From positions 71,659,564-71,723,563 of the forward strand of contig CM061245.1 of NCBI GenBank assembly GCA_030848705.1: 64,000 nucleotides of DNA, in the 5' to 3' direction. A model generated the notes under the pieces. The model did no database searches. It had not been told where the DNA came from and saw only the letters and a list, made by a program, of their open reading frames with translations. The DNA is from Heracleum sosnowskyi. Its lineage: Eukaryota > Streptophyta > Magnoliopsida > Apiales > Apiaceae. A program made the position numbers and the translations under genes. This document shows, in pieces, positions 37,331 to 49,374 of this stretch (positions are counted from its first letter, which is position 1; the number at the start of each line of letters is the position of its first letter).

Positions 37331-39356
37331 GTCTTACTGATGAGGGTTTTCAGGAGACTCTCAGGTTTGACAATGAGGTGGAAGGTCTCGACTTTGATAA
37401 TGAAGATGATGATCATGAGGATGAATCAGTTCCTCCAAGAACGACTGTCTCTAATATGGATAACTCAAGGTCGAATGAGCCATCCGTAGAAGGGACAAGG
37501 GGATCATCCGTAGGAAGCTTGAATGAAGCATCCGTAGAAAGCCAAATAGGAGCATCCGTAGGAAGCCAAATTGGAGCATTTGGAGGTGGATCGCAACACA
37601 GAGTTACCACCCCATTAAACTCAGGGGGAGTTTCTCTAAGTCAAGGATCGACCTCACATGAGCATAATACTGAGGATGATGCTGCATCTTCAAGACCTAC
37701 ACCTGCTACGAGAAGAAACTGGACAAGGGATCACCCATTTGAACTGATCATTGGTGATGCTTCTGCAAATGTCCAAACTAGAAGAGCTACTCAAGATGAA
37801 TGCCTATACAGCAGCTTTCTTTCCCAAGAAGAACCAAAGAAAGTTGAGGATGCTCTTCTAGATCCAGATTGGGTTTTAGCCATGCAAGAAGAGTTAAACA
37901 AGTTTGAAAGGAACAAAGTGTGGAAGCTGGTACCCAAACCTAAGGACAGAAGTGTTATAGGTAAAAGAGGGTATTCAGGAATAAGATGGATGAAAATGGC
38001 ATAGTCACAAGGAACAAAGCTAGATTGGTTGCTAAGGGCTATTCTCAAGAAGAAGGAATAGATTATGATGAAACATTTGCCCCTGTTGCTAGACTGGAAG
38101 CAATAAGGATATTCCTAGCCTATGCAGCCCATGCCAATTTCAAAGTCTATCAAATGGATGTCAAGAGTGCCTTTTTGAATGGGGAACTGGAGGAGGAGGT
38201 ATATGTCAGTCAACCTCGTGGTTTTGAAGATCCAGATTATCCCGAATTTGTCTACTTCCTACTCAAGGCATTCTATGGACTGAAGCAAGCACCTAGAGCC
38301 TGGTATGATACTCTGTCACGGTTTCTTTTAGAGAACCATTTCACTAGAGGTACTGTTGACAAAACTCTTTTCTTTAGAAATGTTAATGGCTCTAGCATAC
38401 TTGTTCAAATTTATGCAGATGACATAATTTTTGGGTCTGCAGATGAGAAGCTTTGCAAAAGGTTTGCCAAACTTATGCAAAGTAAATATGAAATGAGCAT
38501 GATGGGTGAACTTTCCTACTTCCTTGGCTTACAAGTTAAGCAAGTGAAAGAAGGAATCTTTATTAGTCAAACTAAAAATATCTTTGATTTATTGAAGAAG
38601 TTTGATCTAATGGATTGCTCTCCTGCTAAAACACCCATGCCAACTGCCACTAAACTTGAATTGAATACTAAGGAAAAATCTGTGGACATTTCAAGTTATA
38701 GAGGCATGGTAGGCTCACTTCTATATTTAACAGCCAGTAGACCTGATATTATGTTTGCTACATGTCTTTGTGCTAGATTTCAGGCTGATCCTAGAGAGTC
38801 TCACTTAATTGCTATCAAGAGGATTTTCGGATATCTCAAGGGAACACCAAACCTTAGCATTTGGTACCCTAGAGAATCTGGTTTTGATCTAATTGGTTAT
38901 TCAGATGCAGACTATGCGGGTTGCAAGATTGACAGAAAAAGTACTACAGGCACCTGTCAATTTCTAGGAAACAAGCTTGTCTCATGGTTCAGTAAGAAGC
39001 AAAACTCTGTCTCTACCTCTACAGCTGAGGCAGAATACATTGCTGCTGGAAGTTGTTGTGCACAGATATTATGGATGAAAAATCAACTAATAGACTATGG
39101 TCTAATAGTCAATAAGATTCCAATATTCTGTGACAACACTAGTGCAATTGCCATAACTGAAAATTCAGTGCAACACTCAAGAACCAAGCACATTGACATA
39201 AAGTATCACTTCATTAGGGAACATGTGATGAATGGTACTGTGGAACTTTATTTTGTTCCAAGTAAGCAGCAGATTGCAGACATTTTTACCAAGCCACTTG
39301 ATGAATCAACATTCTCTAGGTTGGTAAGTGAGATAGGTATGCTTAACTTCTCTTAA
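37331..39356 (+). pseudogene. pol: copia3 pol, spacer, RT and RNase H, broken
   Basis: Resumes after the hAT-type element with the integrase-RT spacer. It has a repeated peptide (ASVGSQIGA, ASVESQIGA) encoded by the family word atccgtag, and a GGGGGAG tract (37622-37630). A one-base loss near 37965 shifts the frame just before RT. From 37986 the frame is open to the normal end (ADIFTKPL, stop 39354-39356). The RT active site reads YADD instead of YVDD, and RNase H keeps YSDADYAGCK, STAEAEYIA and IFCDNTSAI. Confidence 0.88.
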
Positions 39357-39897
39357 TCTATTTAAATGTCTGATGATTTGATATGCAACCAGTGTCAAAA
39401 TGATTTTCATGAGAATTAAAACTCTCTGAAAAAGAAGAATTTTGCCTAAGTCAAAATTTCTCCCTCTACGGATACCTTCATCCGTTGATGGTCAATTCTG
39501 ACACTGGATTTCTTTTCTTTTTCTACGGATATTTTTTTTTTACCTCTACGGATGCCAAATCCCAAGGTAGAATTATATCCGTAGATGTTTTAGTTTAATC
39601 GTGACCGTTAAAGTCACAATCTTATCCGTAGTTACCTACGTACAGTACGTGTGAGTAATTACAGTAAATTCGTGACTTTACTTTTCACTCCATTATCTTT
39701 AAACGGTTACTTTCTTGCCAAATCAGATAATTTCTTCCAGTTATTCTGATTTAATTAGTGAATTACTTTGGGGGGAGTATAAATTAAATTTTACTCTCAG
39801 CTCATTTTCTTCTATCTTTCTCCAAAAATTCACCAAGGCAAGAAACCCGCTTTTCTCTCAAGACTAATTTCTTTCTGAAAGCTCAAAGCTATTACCA
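39357..39897 (+). promoter_or_regulatory. copia3 pol-third gene spacer with internal promoter-like sequence
   Basis: 540 bases without a gene. The word ctacggata/atccgt(a/t)g occurs about six times (39465-39640), followed by acgtacagtacgtg. A purine run ttggggggag (39768-39777) leads directly into a TATA box tataaat (39778-39784), 120 bases before the ATG, with a C/T-rich leader. Copia4 has the same TATA at 51954-51948. Confidence 0.55.
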
Positions 39898-42800
39898 ATG
39901 GCACCTGTAAGCAAGATAATGTCACTCACTGGGTTCACCTATGAGAAGAACAACTTCACGGCTCTGGTGGACTTTGAGGAGAAGAGTGCATCATATCACA
40001 CGGTGATGAGGTTCATTCAAAACTGCAAGCTCTCCAAAGCTATGCTCAAAGCCCCCACTCTTTATTTTGAGGTAATTGAAGCTATCTGGGAATCGACAGT
40101 TTTTGATTCTGTGAATGCTACAATTACTTTTGTTCTTCAAGGTAAGGAACATGTAATTAATGGTGACGTCATCTCTGCTTGCTTGAATTTACCTGATAAC
40201 AATAGGTTGGAAAAGCATAGTGATACTGATATAGTTAACATGCTGAATATGATTAACTATGCTTTACCTACTGATAATATGAGTAAAATTCAAAGAAAAG
40301 GAATGGTCAAAGAATGGATCTTTTTCTTTGATGTCATTCTAAAGGTGTTTTCTGGTAAGATTAGCAATTATGATGTTGTTATTGCTTCCATGCTAGATAT
40401 TGCTTTCATGCTTCTTAATGATAGCTTTTTCAACCTAGGGTCTCTGATTCTTTATGAATTAGGTGCTAAGTTAGGAAACAAAGCATCTAGAAGTAAGAAT
40501 ATCTATTATGCTAGATTCTTTATGATGTTAGCTAACCATGTAGACAGCAACCTGGTGATCCAATTCCCTGCAAACTCCAAGGAGTGTTGGGTTCAGAATA
40601 AGAGAGTCCTTGAGGACTTGAATAGGTTGAGCCACAACAGGGAAGTTCAATTGGTATATCCACCAATTGTCAATGCAGCTCAAAAGGAACAGGTGAGTCA
40701 GGTAATCTCCTCAACTATTCCTACCTCTGTTATTGTTTCTTTGACTCCCATTACCACAATGGAGACTGGAACTGTCCAACAGTCTCCTACCCAAGTGGTC
40801 ACTACCGTCATTCCCAAATCAAAATCTAGAAAGCAAACCTCAGGTGCTTCTCAAAAGGCATCTGTTGCAAAAACTACCCAAACCCTTGAGGGGAGTGTGA
40901 AGGAGGTAGTGAGAGGTGAGGGAAGGGGGTGAACATCAAAGAAACCCCAAGAACAAGGAGGGTGAGATAAGTGTGTCCCAGCCTAGCCACCCTGTGTCTT
41001 CTAAAAAAGATGCAGTGGTTGAAAAAGAAAAATATCACATCCCTAGTGGCATCCTCCCAAAAGGATGTTACTATTGAAAAGAGTCCCCAACCAGGGACAC
41101 AGAACAAGAGGGATGTGGACACAAGCAGCCCCACAGATACAACCATGGCATATTCAAGGAGAAAAAGGTCTAAACCATCTGGGGTTACACAGGGATCACA
41201 CACAGTGTCAATGAATCCATCTCAAATTCAGTTTGATGTGGCTCCAGTAAATGTGGAGTCACAACCCTCTTCTCTAATCATTCAAACTGAAACAGAAGCA
41301 CCAAGCTCACCCACTCTCTCTCTGGATGTGGATATGATTCACACATCACTTCCTGATTCTCCATCTTTAACCTTCTTGGAAAAGCCCCACTCTGAAATTG
41401 GTGACCATCATCTTATTGATGATTTATTGGATCACCAATCTATCATTTCTCAGACTCTGGCTAAATCTGTGGCTTCAAATCTAAAGTCAATCTCCACAGA
41501 TTCAGCCTTAGTCTCCATTTCAAGAGTTACTTCTTTTCCTTCATCTACAGATATCTCTCATCCGTTGACAAGTGTTTGTCTGTCTACGGATAGCCCCAAA
41601 TCACCTATCCGTTGACATCCACTTCTACTGCCTCTATGAATACTCCTTCCACACTTGCACTTCAAACTTCAAGTATTTCTACTTCAAGTGTGGATGAGTT
41701 AGCAGTAGTTCAAACACTTCTAGGATTGAGGGAAGGGAGTGAAGCCACTGAGAGTGAGAGGCTGGTTTGCGACCAGGCAAAAGGAGACGAAGAGCAAGAG
41801 AGATAGACTATTTCTTCCAGTCTGGTAAAAGTGAGCAATGAGAGTTCCACCTTAGTAGGTGACGGTGAGGGTGTGAGAGGTGTGAGCCAGGGGGAGCCCC
41901 TGATGCAAGAAAAGAGAGAAAATGAGAGAAAAGCAGGTACATGAGAGATAAGGATGGAAGACTCAGCCATTGCAAGTGAGTCAATGGATGTCAGTGATGC
42001 AGACAGGGAAAGACTGTACCAACTTAAATACCAAAATGCGTTGGAACAAGTCAACCTGAATGCTGAGACATTTACTCATCCTGACCCAGCCTATCAAGTC
42101 TTGGCTGGACAGGGCAATGTGGAGGCAAAAAGGATGTTGAATTTAGTACACACAACTGAATCAATGTCTAGGGTAAAGGAAGCTATTCAGAATCTGCCTC
42201 CAGGAGCTGGTGAAGATTTCAGTTATGATGAAGACAGTGATGATTCTGAGAGTGGTGAAGGAGGAGATGTAGACCCTTCCACTCTCCAAGAGATGCCTAC
42301 CGGGTTGTTCTCCAACTCGTATGTTCACAATGACACCCAGACAGTCATTTTCAGGAATTATCAAAGGGCATTTGGTGAAGCTCAGACTTCAAACTCACAG
42401 CATGCCACCACAGTTCAGAACTTTGTGGCATCACTTCAGCTTCATCAAGCCCACATCCTGCAACAACGAGCCAACACTGATGATATCAGGAATCATCTGG
42501 ATGGGGTGAAGGATGCATTGGCAAGGAGAATTGATGTTGTTGCTCCTTCTACATCTCAAAGATACAAGCAAGACACGTTGGTAAAGGATGTGGATGCTCT
42601 TACTGGGAGAATGGATAAGATGGAAAAGCAAATGGACACCTTCTTGGCTAACCAAAATCTACAGACTCAGCTTCTGCAACAGTTGCTACAGTCAACCGTT
42701 GTCACTCAAACCCTTGATGATAACAAAAAGGGGGAGAATTCAAGTAAGGGGGAGAGTGCACTAGTGGTATTTACAACTCAAGGTGTGCCATCAAGTCAGG

Positions 42801-43248
42801 GGGAGTCACCTCAAATCATAGCTAATCCGAGTGAGTTTCAACTCGCAAAGGTGGTCTCTCCTCGAACTGAGGATGTCCAAGTGTTTCTCAATTCTGAAAA
42901 GCTGATCAAGGAATCCATCTTCTAGGCTGTGACTTCATCCACAAGCAGCCATCCTGTCCACACAACAATTCTGAAGGTCCTCACTCCTGACACCATTGTT
43001 CTGCAAAGCAATTATGATGTTGAACATTCTAGTTTCAAGGAGTTTGAACCTTTCTTTAGTGGCAGGACTGGATCACCACCTAAACATCATGGCAAGAACA
43101 AGCTAGAGGTGGACTTCCCACTTCCTAAGCCTGATGAGAATAAGGTGCTAGCAACTCTTATTATGTATTTCAAAAATTCCAAGGATGTAAAGCTGAGACA
43201 AGGGCTGGTTGTTATCTACAGAAATGGCAAAGAACTTCACATCACAAG
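39898..43248 (+). pseudogene. copia3 third gene (env-like position), 5' part, broken
   Basis: Begins MAPVSKIMSLTG. The N-terminal domain has KEWIFFFDVILKVFSGKISNYD and KNIYYARFFMMLANH, matching the copia2 third gene position by position. An extra G near 40925-40930 shifts the frame relative to copia4. Further breaks follow: stop at 41613-41615, a scrambled stretch 41616-41953, and TAG at 42923-42925. The frame from 41954 is open for 323 codons and carries the coiled-coil part (DALTGRMDKMEKQM), ending in DDNKKGENSSKGES, the counterpart of DDVKKGES in copia2. Two purine tracts (42725-42738 and 42742-42755) lie there. Interrupted at 43249 by the solo LTR. Confidence 0.85.
43244..43248. repeat. 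TSD of the solo gypsy LTR, left (acaag)
   Basis: acaag here and at 48060-48064. Removing the LTR and one copy restores an in-frame junction in the third gene. Confidence 0.92.
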
Positions 43249-45868
43249 TGTAATAACCCGAATTTTTGGTAAAATTAAAACTTTTCTTATTATGATTAAG
43301 TGCATCAGTGAATAGTGAATTTGGTGGATGAATAGTGATTTTGAGGATTAAGAAAATTTTTCACGCCACCTATGTACGAGACGTAGTGTGGATATTCCGA
43401 AGTCATATTAGTGATCTACGGAGTAAATAAGTGAATGCAAAGACGATCGGAATTCAGAAATTCCAAATTTTATTTTGGTGTAATATTTGACCGGGCAGCG
43501 AATTATATATTATTATATTCAAGAAATGAGATATTAAATTTGAGGATTTGAGGATTTAATATTTTGGAATTTTATTATATTTGATTTGAGAATATTCGAA
43601 GAAACGCGAGAACATTTTCTAAGAACAAGGAATAAAGAGGGAATAGATCAGGGATGTTGGAGTTAATATTGATTTAATGGATTGTGCCACAGTGGAGTAA
43701 TAAAATGCAACGTATAAGCTGTAACGTATTGATTTTATTAAAAGGACACAAAGACGATCCAATTGGTGGAAGAAGAAAAACCAAGGTGTCATGCATGAAA
43801 GTCAACCAGAAAGCTAATGGTGTATTTGCAACATTGGCAAAAATGGGGTTGTTTGATGAGAGGCCAACACTTGGACTAATGAGAGAGCAACAAGTGGACC
43901 AATGGGTGGTTAACAACACAAAAGAAAAGATGCATCCAAGTTGAAAAACAAAACAAAAGTAAGATGAGCAAAAGCTCTCCAATCTGCCAAACAAGAGCAC
44001 CACTCAAAGCAAAATTCATATCTCCACTTCTATCCATCCATAAATCACCACATTTTTACCATAGCTTCTCCACTCCATGGGTAAGGTTCGTTCAAAATTT
44101 CATGGCAAACAAAGGGGTGTAGCCTAGTCAAATCCCTTCCGCAAGTTGAAGATTTCAATCTGCCCTGTTCCTGGCAGATTCTGCCATCGATCTTAAAACG
44201 CCCATAAGTAGAGCTTCAAGCATTCCCTGGTGATGATCTAGGACTCAAAAGAAATCCCTTGAAGATCAGAAGGTGTGGTAAAAGATTTGAGAACGAAACT
44301 CTTATTTTTCGATTTTATATGATTTTTACAAGATGGTGTGTTCTAGGATGATTAGTTACTAACTTAGTTTTCATATTTTGTTTCTTGATGGTTTGGCTTC
44401 CAAAGGATGTTCTAAGCAAGGTTTAAGAGTTGTAAAGTCTTTAGGGCACTTCTAATCTTCAAGCCAAGGTATAAATCTTTGGAAACCCCTTTGATGAATA
44501 TTGTGTTTTAATGGAGTTTTGATGTGGTATGCATGTTTAGAGGCATGAATCTTGTGTGGTTGTTATGAAAATGGAAAAATAAGTATTCTAGCTCCAAGAC
44601 CTGTTGAGGCAGTGAGGAAGATGATGAATGGTGTATATGAGTCTTGGGTGTTGGTTGAATGCTTATTTGGGTTGGTTAAAAAAATTGGATTATTCGATTT
44701 TAATCAGTCGTAATGCCCGATTTTCGATAACTCTAAAAAACTGCCTAGAATCCGAAAATCTAACTGCCTCTTTTGGTTCAGTAATGAACATGAGTGTGTA
44801 GAGCTTTGTTTCTTGTTTACGTGAGCGCAAGAATCATGTCATTACGATTAACGGTTTAGGAGAAACATGTGTTTTAGTGTAAGGCGTTCGTAAAACCAAA
44901 CCGCACCACTTAGTCAACTTTGAGGCTATGATCGAACCACTTAGAGGTCATAATAAAATGTGAAACTTTGTGATAACATGCTAGGTAAGTTCAGGAAGAC
45001 CCTCGAAAAGATTTCGTGCTAAAAGGATTAAATTTCAATTTGATAAAAATGCGTGAGCGAGCATGCTCGAGTAAAGGATCTTAAGGAGTTAACGTGAAAG
45101 TGAACTTTGTACTTGAGTTAGTATATACTTAGTATGGTGAAAGCGTTAAGTTATTAATCTTGAACCTTGTGTTGATTCTAGATTACTGGACCAACCTGAG
45201 ACTTACTGCTACTTCGGGACTTCCAGGCAAGTTTCTAAATCTATACTTTGAAGTATTGACTATATAATACTGCTTTTGCCATGTATAAAATTGGACAGTA
45301 TTGCGATATATCTTATTTCTTGTTGAAGTGGATTTGACCTTTGGATTATATAAAATCTTTTGAGTTAAGTAGTTATGAACCGGTTTACCTGGTAGATCTA
45401 AATATAAGAACATATTCATTGTTTTCGACTCTAAATCGGGAGTCGGTATTTTGAGATATGTAGATAGCCGTGGAAACCCGGAGGGATTCCATCGGCAGAA
45501 TACTATGTATTTTGAGGATTGTTATTCGAGTATGATATCATTCGAGGAATGATACTTGCTTACTATATCTTTCAAGGAATGTTATTTGAGTATTATCTCA
45601 GTCGAGAAATACTATTTGAATACTATTTCAGTTATATATGCTAATGGAAGGCATAACTGTTTTCGAAAGTATATTGTGATACTTGCTTTATGATTTGATT
45701 ATGGGCTTCTAAGCTAGATATGGGATATTAGTTAGAAACCAGTTTTTTTATAAATGCCCTAGGTAAAGGGCGTATGATTTTATTCTTTAGACCGGAAGTA
45801 GTTATACTTTCGGTATATGTTAAAGATTATTTTTCCGATAAAGATATCAGGTAATTATTATTCGATGA

Positions 45869-46140
45869 TTATTTATTTAAGGAATATTATTTTAAATATT
45901 CATTTAATCATTATTTATTTAATGAATATTATTTTGAATATTCATTCAAGGTTTATTTATTTAATGAATATTATTTTGAATATTCATTTAATCCTTATTT
46001 ATTTAATGAATATTATTTTGAATATTCATTTAATCCTTATTTATTTAATGAATATTATTTTGAATATTCATTCAATCATTGTTTATATAACGAATATTAT
46101 TTTTGAATATTCGTTTAAAGTTTATTTACTTAATAAATAT
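45869..46140. repeat. 42-bp tandem repeat, about six copies, in the solo LTR
   Basis: ttatttatttaatgaatatt starts at 45911, 45953, 45995 and 46037, spaced exactly 42 bases, with diverged copies on both sides (next near 46079). Each unit contains a short inverted repeat gaatatt...aatattc. Confidence 0.9.
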
Positions 46141-46873
46141 TATGCGATTATTTATTAAATACTTATAACACGTTTGAAAATGAGTTATATTATTTAAAGT
46201 TTATCCTCGACCTTCAATACCTATGAAGGATACTCTAAGCGGTATTATTAATTATTTTAAATCAAGGGGAGGTTCCCAAACACTGTTTTTCCATTTAAAT
46301 CTATCTTTTAAGAGGATTTAAATACTCGCTCAACTACCAAAAATATGGGAAACCTGATTTAAGTGACTGCTACTCATTTTAAACTCTCAACTCAAAACTG
46401 TCAGGGGACAGATATTTTCTTGGAGCAATTTAATTGCTGCAAGTCAAATGTTGTGTTACCACCTCAGCGATCGAGGGGTAAATTGATGGAACAAGTCGAT
46501 ATCCATTAACAAGCAATAGCTTGGGAAATATTGGGGAATCTTCCTTTCCAACCTAGATATAACTACTTAGTGGAGTCGTATCAACAAGTATTACACTTGG
46601 AGAAAAGGGGACGATCTTTACGTTTCAGAGTCATGGATTTCATCCGAACTAGGAGCAGTGTAAGAGGTCGAGTCGCGCCGACCCATCATTTTTATTGCCC
46701 CAAATGGGCCGGGGAGATCCAGAAAGGTGGTAGACGATGTCAGGCTGTCGTGTTCTTCCATCTACATGTAGAAAACATTTTTAGTTGTACGACCTGCTAC
46801 TGATCATAGTGAGGTTGGGACAACTGGCGCGGTGATTACTCCAGTATTGGTTCATCATCCAATTTGGATAATT

Positions 46874-47023
46874 CTGCAACATGTATTGAAAGGGACTAAG
46901 TATGACATCCTTGGTACAGGTTTACCGATCATGTTGGCAGGGGGTTTTCTGCAACATGTATTGAAAGGGACTAAGGATGACATTCTTGGTACAGGTTTAC
47001 CGATCATGTTGGCAGGGGGTTGA
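46874..47023. repeat. 75-bp direct duplication in the solo LTR
   Basis: ctgcaacatgtattgaaagg starts at 46874 and 46949; the units differ by about three bases. Confidence 0.9.
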
Positions 47024-48059
47024 AAAGTGTTCAAAAATGAAGTTACAATAAATCCTTGCAACTTCATCTTTTATTTTATGAGTTATGACTCTGATAAAAC
47101 CTTCCTCAGATTATATATGCATAAGTGGATTTTGGGTTACGGAACGTTATATGAAATTTTCCTCGTAACTTCATCTTTTATATCATATGACTCTGTGGAT
47201 ACCTTACATAACATGAGTTATGGTAAGGGAGTTGTTTATACTGAATCACCTTATAACTTCATCTTTTAAGTTATATGTTGATATTCTGCTTACATAGCAG
47301 ATATTTTTGGAAAGGTTATATTGGTTTACTTTGAAACCTCATCTTTTATATTATACTAGAACCTTGTTCATAATATAGTAAAAGTTTGCAGAAATATTAT
47401 GAAATGATATTTGAAATACAACAATGGTACTGTTTTTGGAATACATTCCGATAAGGAAATAATTTCAGTATCGAGATATTTCGACAAATTATTGTCTTAT
47501 ACCCGCTTTATTCTGGGTTGAGTTAAAGGCAGGACTAGGCCATACTTTTATTACCTTGCTGAGCTATCGCTCACTCTTGCTATTGTTTTATAAATATTAT
47601 ATAGCAGCGAAGTAGGATACCAAGGATTCGGCGCACATCCCTCAGGCGAGTGGTAAGCGTAAGGCATTCTCATGAGAAGTTTCTAGTAGTGATCCTGGAA
47701 GTAGTGTGACCCAGTCAGATCAAGCTGGAGCTTTTGGTATTCATCTTATGTATAGATATGAATGGTATGAGAGGGTGGTGAGTATTACCAGGCTAAGTTG
47801 GTAATGTACCATTACTTAGGAGTTGTATCAGTAGCAAATTCAAAAGACATTTGGGTATTGTAATAAAGATTATTTATTCCGCAATGGTTGTATTTGTGTA
47901 GTTTCTGAGACTCTAACCTGTGTGTGTGTGAGAGAGATATATACATTGTGGGGGTCATAAGCAGATGAATTGTGTCTATTGTGATTAAAGCAGGCAAGGC
48001 AAGAAGTAAGTGGATCGTGACTACTCTAAATCCCTGACCCCGGATTTGGGGCTGTTACA

Positions 48060-48064
48060 ACAAG
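48060..48064. repeat. TSD of the solo gypsy LTR, right (acaag)
   Basis: Matches 43244-43248. Confidence 0.92.
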
Positions 48065-49202
48065 CAGCCACCCCAGGTTCAATGAAGCAAAGGTAGAGGA
48101 GATTTCCAGGATAAGGAGAGAAGCCAATCCCCAAGGTTATGAATCTACACCTGAGAGACATGCTAGATTAGCCCAGGAACTAGAGAGGGAGTTGAAGGAA
48201 GAAAGTAGTGAGACTGTGGAGGAAGAGGCCCCTACTAAGAAGAAATTGAAGAAAAGGAAGACAGTGCCTAAATCCAAGCCCCCTAGATGGAAGAAGAGAT
48301 CAAATAGGTCTGTCTCTCCTGAGAAGGGAGAAGAGAAAAGAGATATACAGAGGAGGATTGTCTTTGAAGATTCTGTCCCAGCTTCAACCCAAGCTCAAGT
48401 CACCTTCCATGGGACTCCTGTAGAATTTAAAGAAGAACCTATTGAGTTTGAAGACCTAGTATTTCCTAAGTTCTTAATTGAGAAAGAAAAGATATCAAAG
48501 AAAAGGATACTTGTCAAGAAAGCTCAACAGGGACCAATCAAGCTTAATATTGCACCAAAAGTTGCCAAACCAGTTGAGAACAAGGAAGACTTTTTGTACA
48601 TTGCAGAGATACAGGAGTACTCAACCACGGATCTATTCCTTGAGGAAGTTAGTGAAATCAGAGGCACAGACAAGTTCAGAGATTTGCCTGAAAGACTAAC
48701 TTTCGTCTACAAAGGAGGAAAGGTGAGAGCATGGCCCCTGCAACAAGTGCTGAATGAAGGATACTCTACCTTGGTGAAAGTCTTTTCAGGCTTAAAAAAC
48801 ATAAGGGGATTCTCTGAGGTTGCCAGGGGTGCTGTGTTAAAGAAGATTGAGGAAATCAGGAGCAGCTGGAATTCTCCTGATTGGTTGCCGAGGAAGCTGA
48901 AGATCCCTTTTAATGGACAACGAATTCATCTTCAACCTTACTGGATGATGGAATTCAAGGATGAAAAGGGTTGTAGAAGATTCTTTAGGATTGAAGATCA
49001 ACTGTCTAAGGCCAGCAATAGGTATCTTAGATGGTTGCAAGGCAAGTTGGATCCAAAAATTGCTGAAGAAGATGCATTCTACAGAAAGCTTCAAGAACAA
49101 ATCGGACAAACTATGCTAAGGAAGGGAGACAGAAGGTTCCACCTCCAAGGGGGAAGAAGAGAAATTGATTCTGCTCAGTCTAAAGGAGCACTCTCTATGT
49201 AA
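48065..49202 (+). pseudogene. copia3 third gene, 3' part
   Basis: Continues the frame of 42929-43248 exactly, once the solo LTR and one TSD are discounted. It has a Lys-rich patch (KKKLKKRKTVPKSK), then a C-terminal domain with LTFVYKGGKVRAWPLQQVL, WMMEFKDEKGCRRFFRI and a final SMSK-like tail ending at 49202. Its arrangement (strand, basic G-x-V, helical part, D-x-x-G) parallels the copia2 C-terminal domain. No break in this part. Confidence 0.8.
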
Positions 49203-49284
49203 CTATCTCTACTCTTCTGATTTTCAATTCATGTAGCTTGACATAATTTTTACTGCTAATATCCATATGTTGAAAGTGGTTTTG

Positions 49285-49374
49285 TTATCATCAAGACTCT
49301 TAATTTATGTCTGATTCTCAACCAGGCATAAATTGGGGGAGATTGTTAGGAACTATGCTGTTTTTTGATGATAA
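49285..49374 (+). repeat. stem bracketing the polypurine tract of copia3
   Basis: ttatcatcaa (49285-49294) pairs perfectly with ttgatgataa (49365-49374) in the LTR, and the pairing extends outward to about 14 of 15. The loop holds the tract and the LTR border. Confidence 0.5.
49328..49343 (+). other. copia3 polypurine tract
   Basis: ataaattgggggagat directly before the LTR, with the same 11-base core as copia2. Confidence 0.85.

Larger units (their letters stand above)
43249..48059 (+). mobile_element. solo Ty3/gypsy LTR, 4.8 kb
   Basis: Starts tgtaataacccg, ends ggggctgttaca, flanked by a perfect 5-bp TSD. I find no internal second copy of the LTR end, no primer site, no purine tract and no gag/pol, so it is a solo LTR (or a very large terminal-repeat derivative) rather than a full element. 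Such long LTRs with TGTAAT...TTACA ends fit plant gypsy lineages. Small ORFs inside (for example 43684-43944, 46531-46803, 47027-47269) show no recognisable domain. Contains two tandem repeat blocks. Confidence 0.8.

Noticed and set aside
37073..37416. Frames rich in Pro-Asn-Pro or Gly-Phe-Gly repeats, considered as a structural protein
   Set aside because: They are translations of the subterminal acccgaaa arrays of the hAT-type element.
43684..43944. 86-aa frame near the start of the solo LTR, considered as a host gene
   Set aside because: Lies wholly inside the LTR defined by the acaag duplication; no domain, and the opposite strand is equally open.
45869..46140. CRISPR-like or centromeric satellite array
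   Set aside because: The 42-bp units are contiguous without unique spacers, few in number and inside an LTR.
46531..46803. 90-aa frame and neighbours in the solo LTR, considered as a gypsy gene remnant
   Set aside because: No gag, protease or RT motif; part of it overlaps LTR repeats. Gypsy LTRs this long often hold chance frames.
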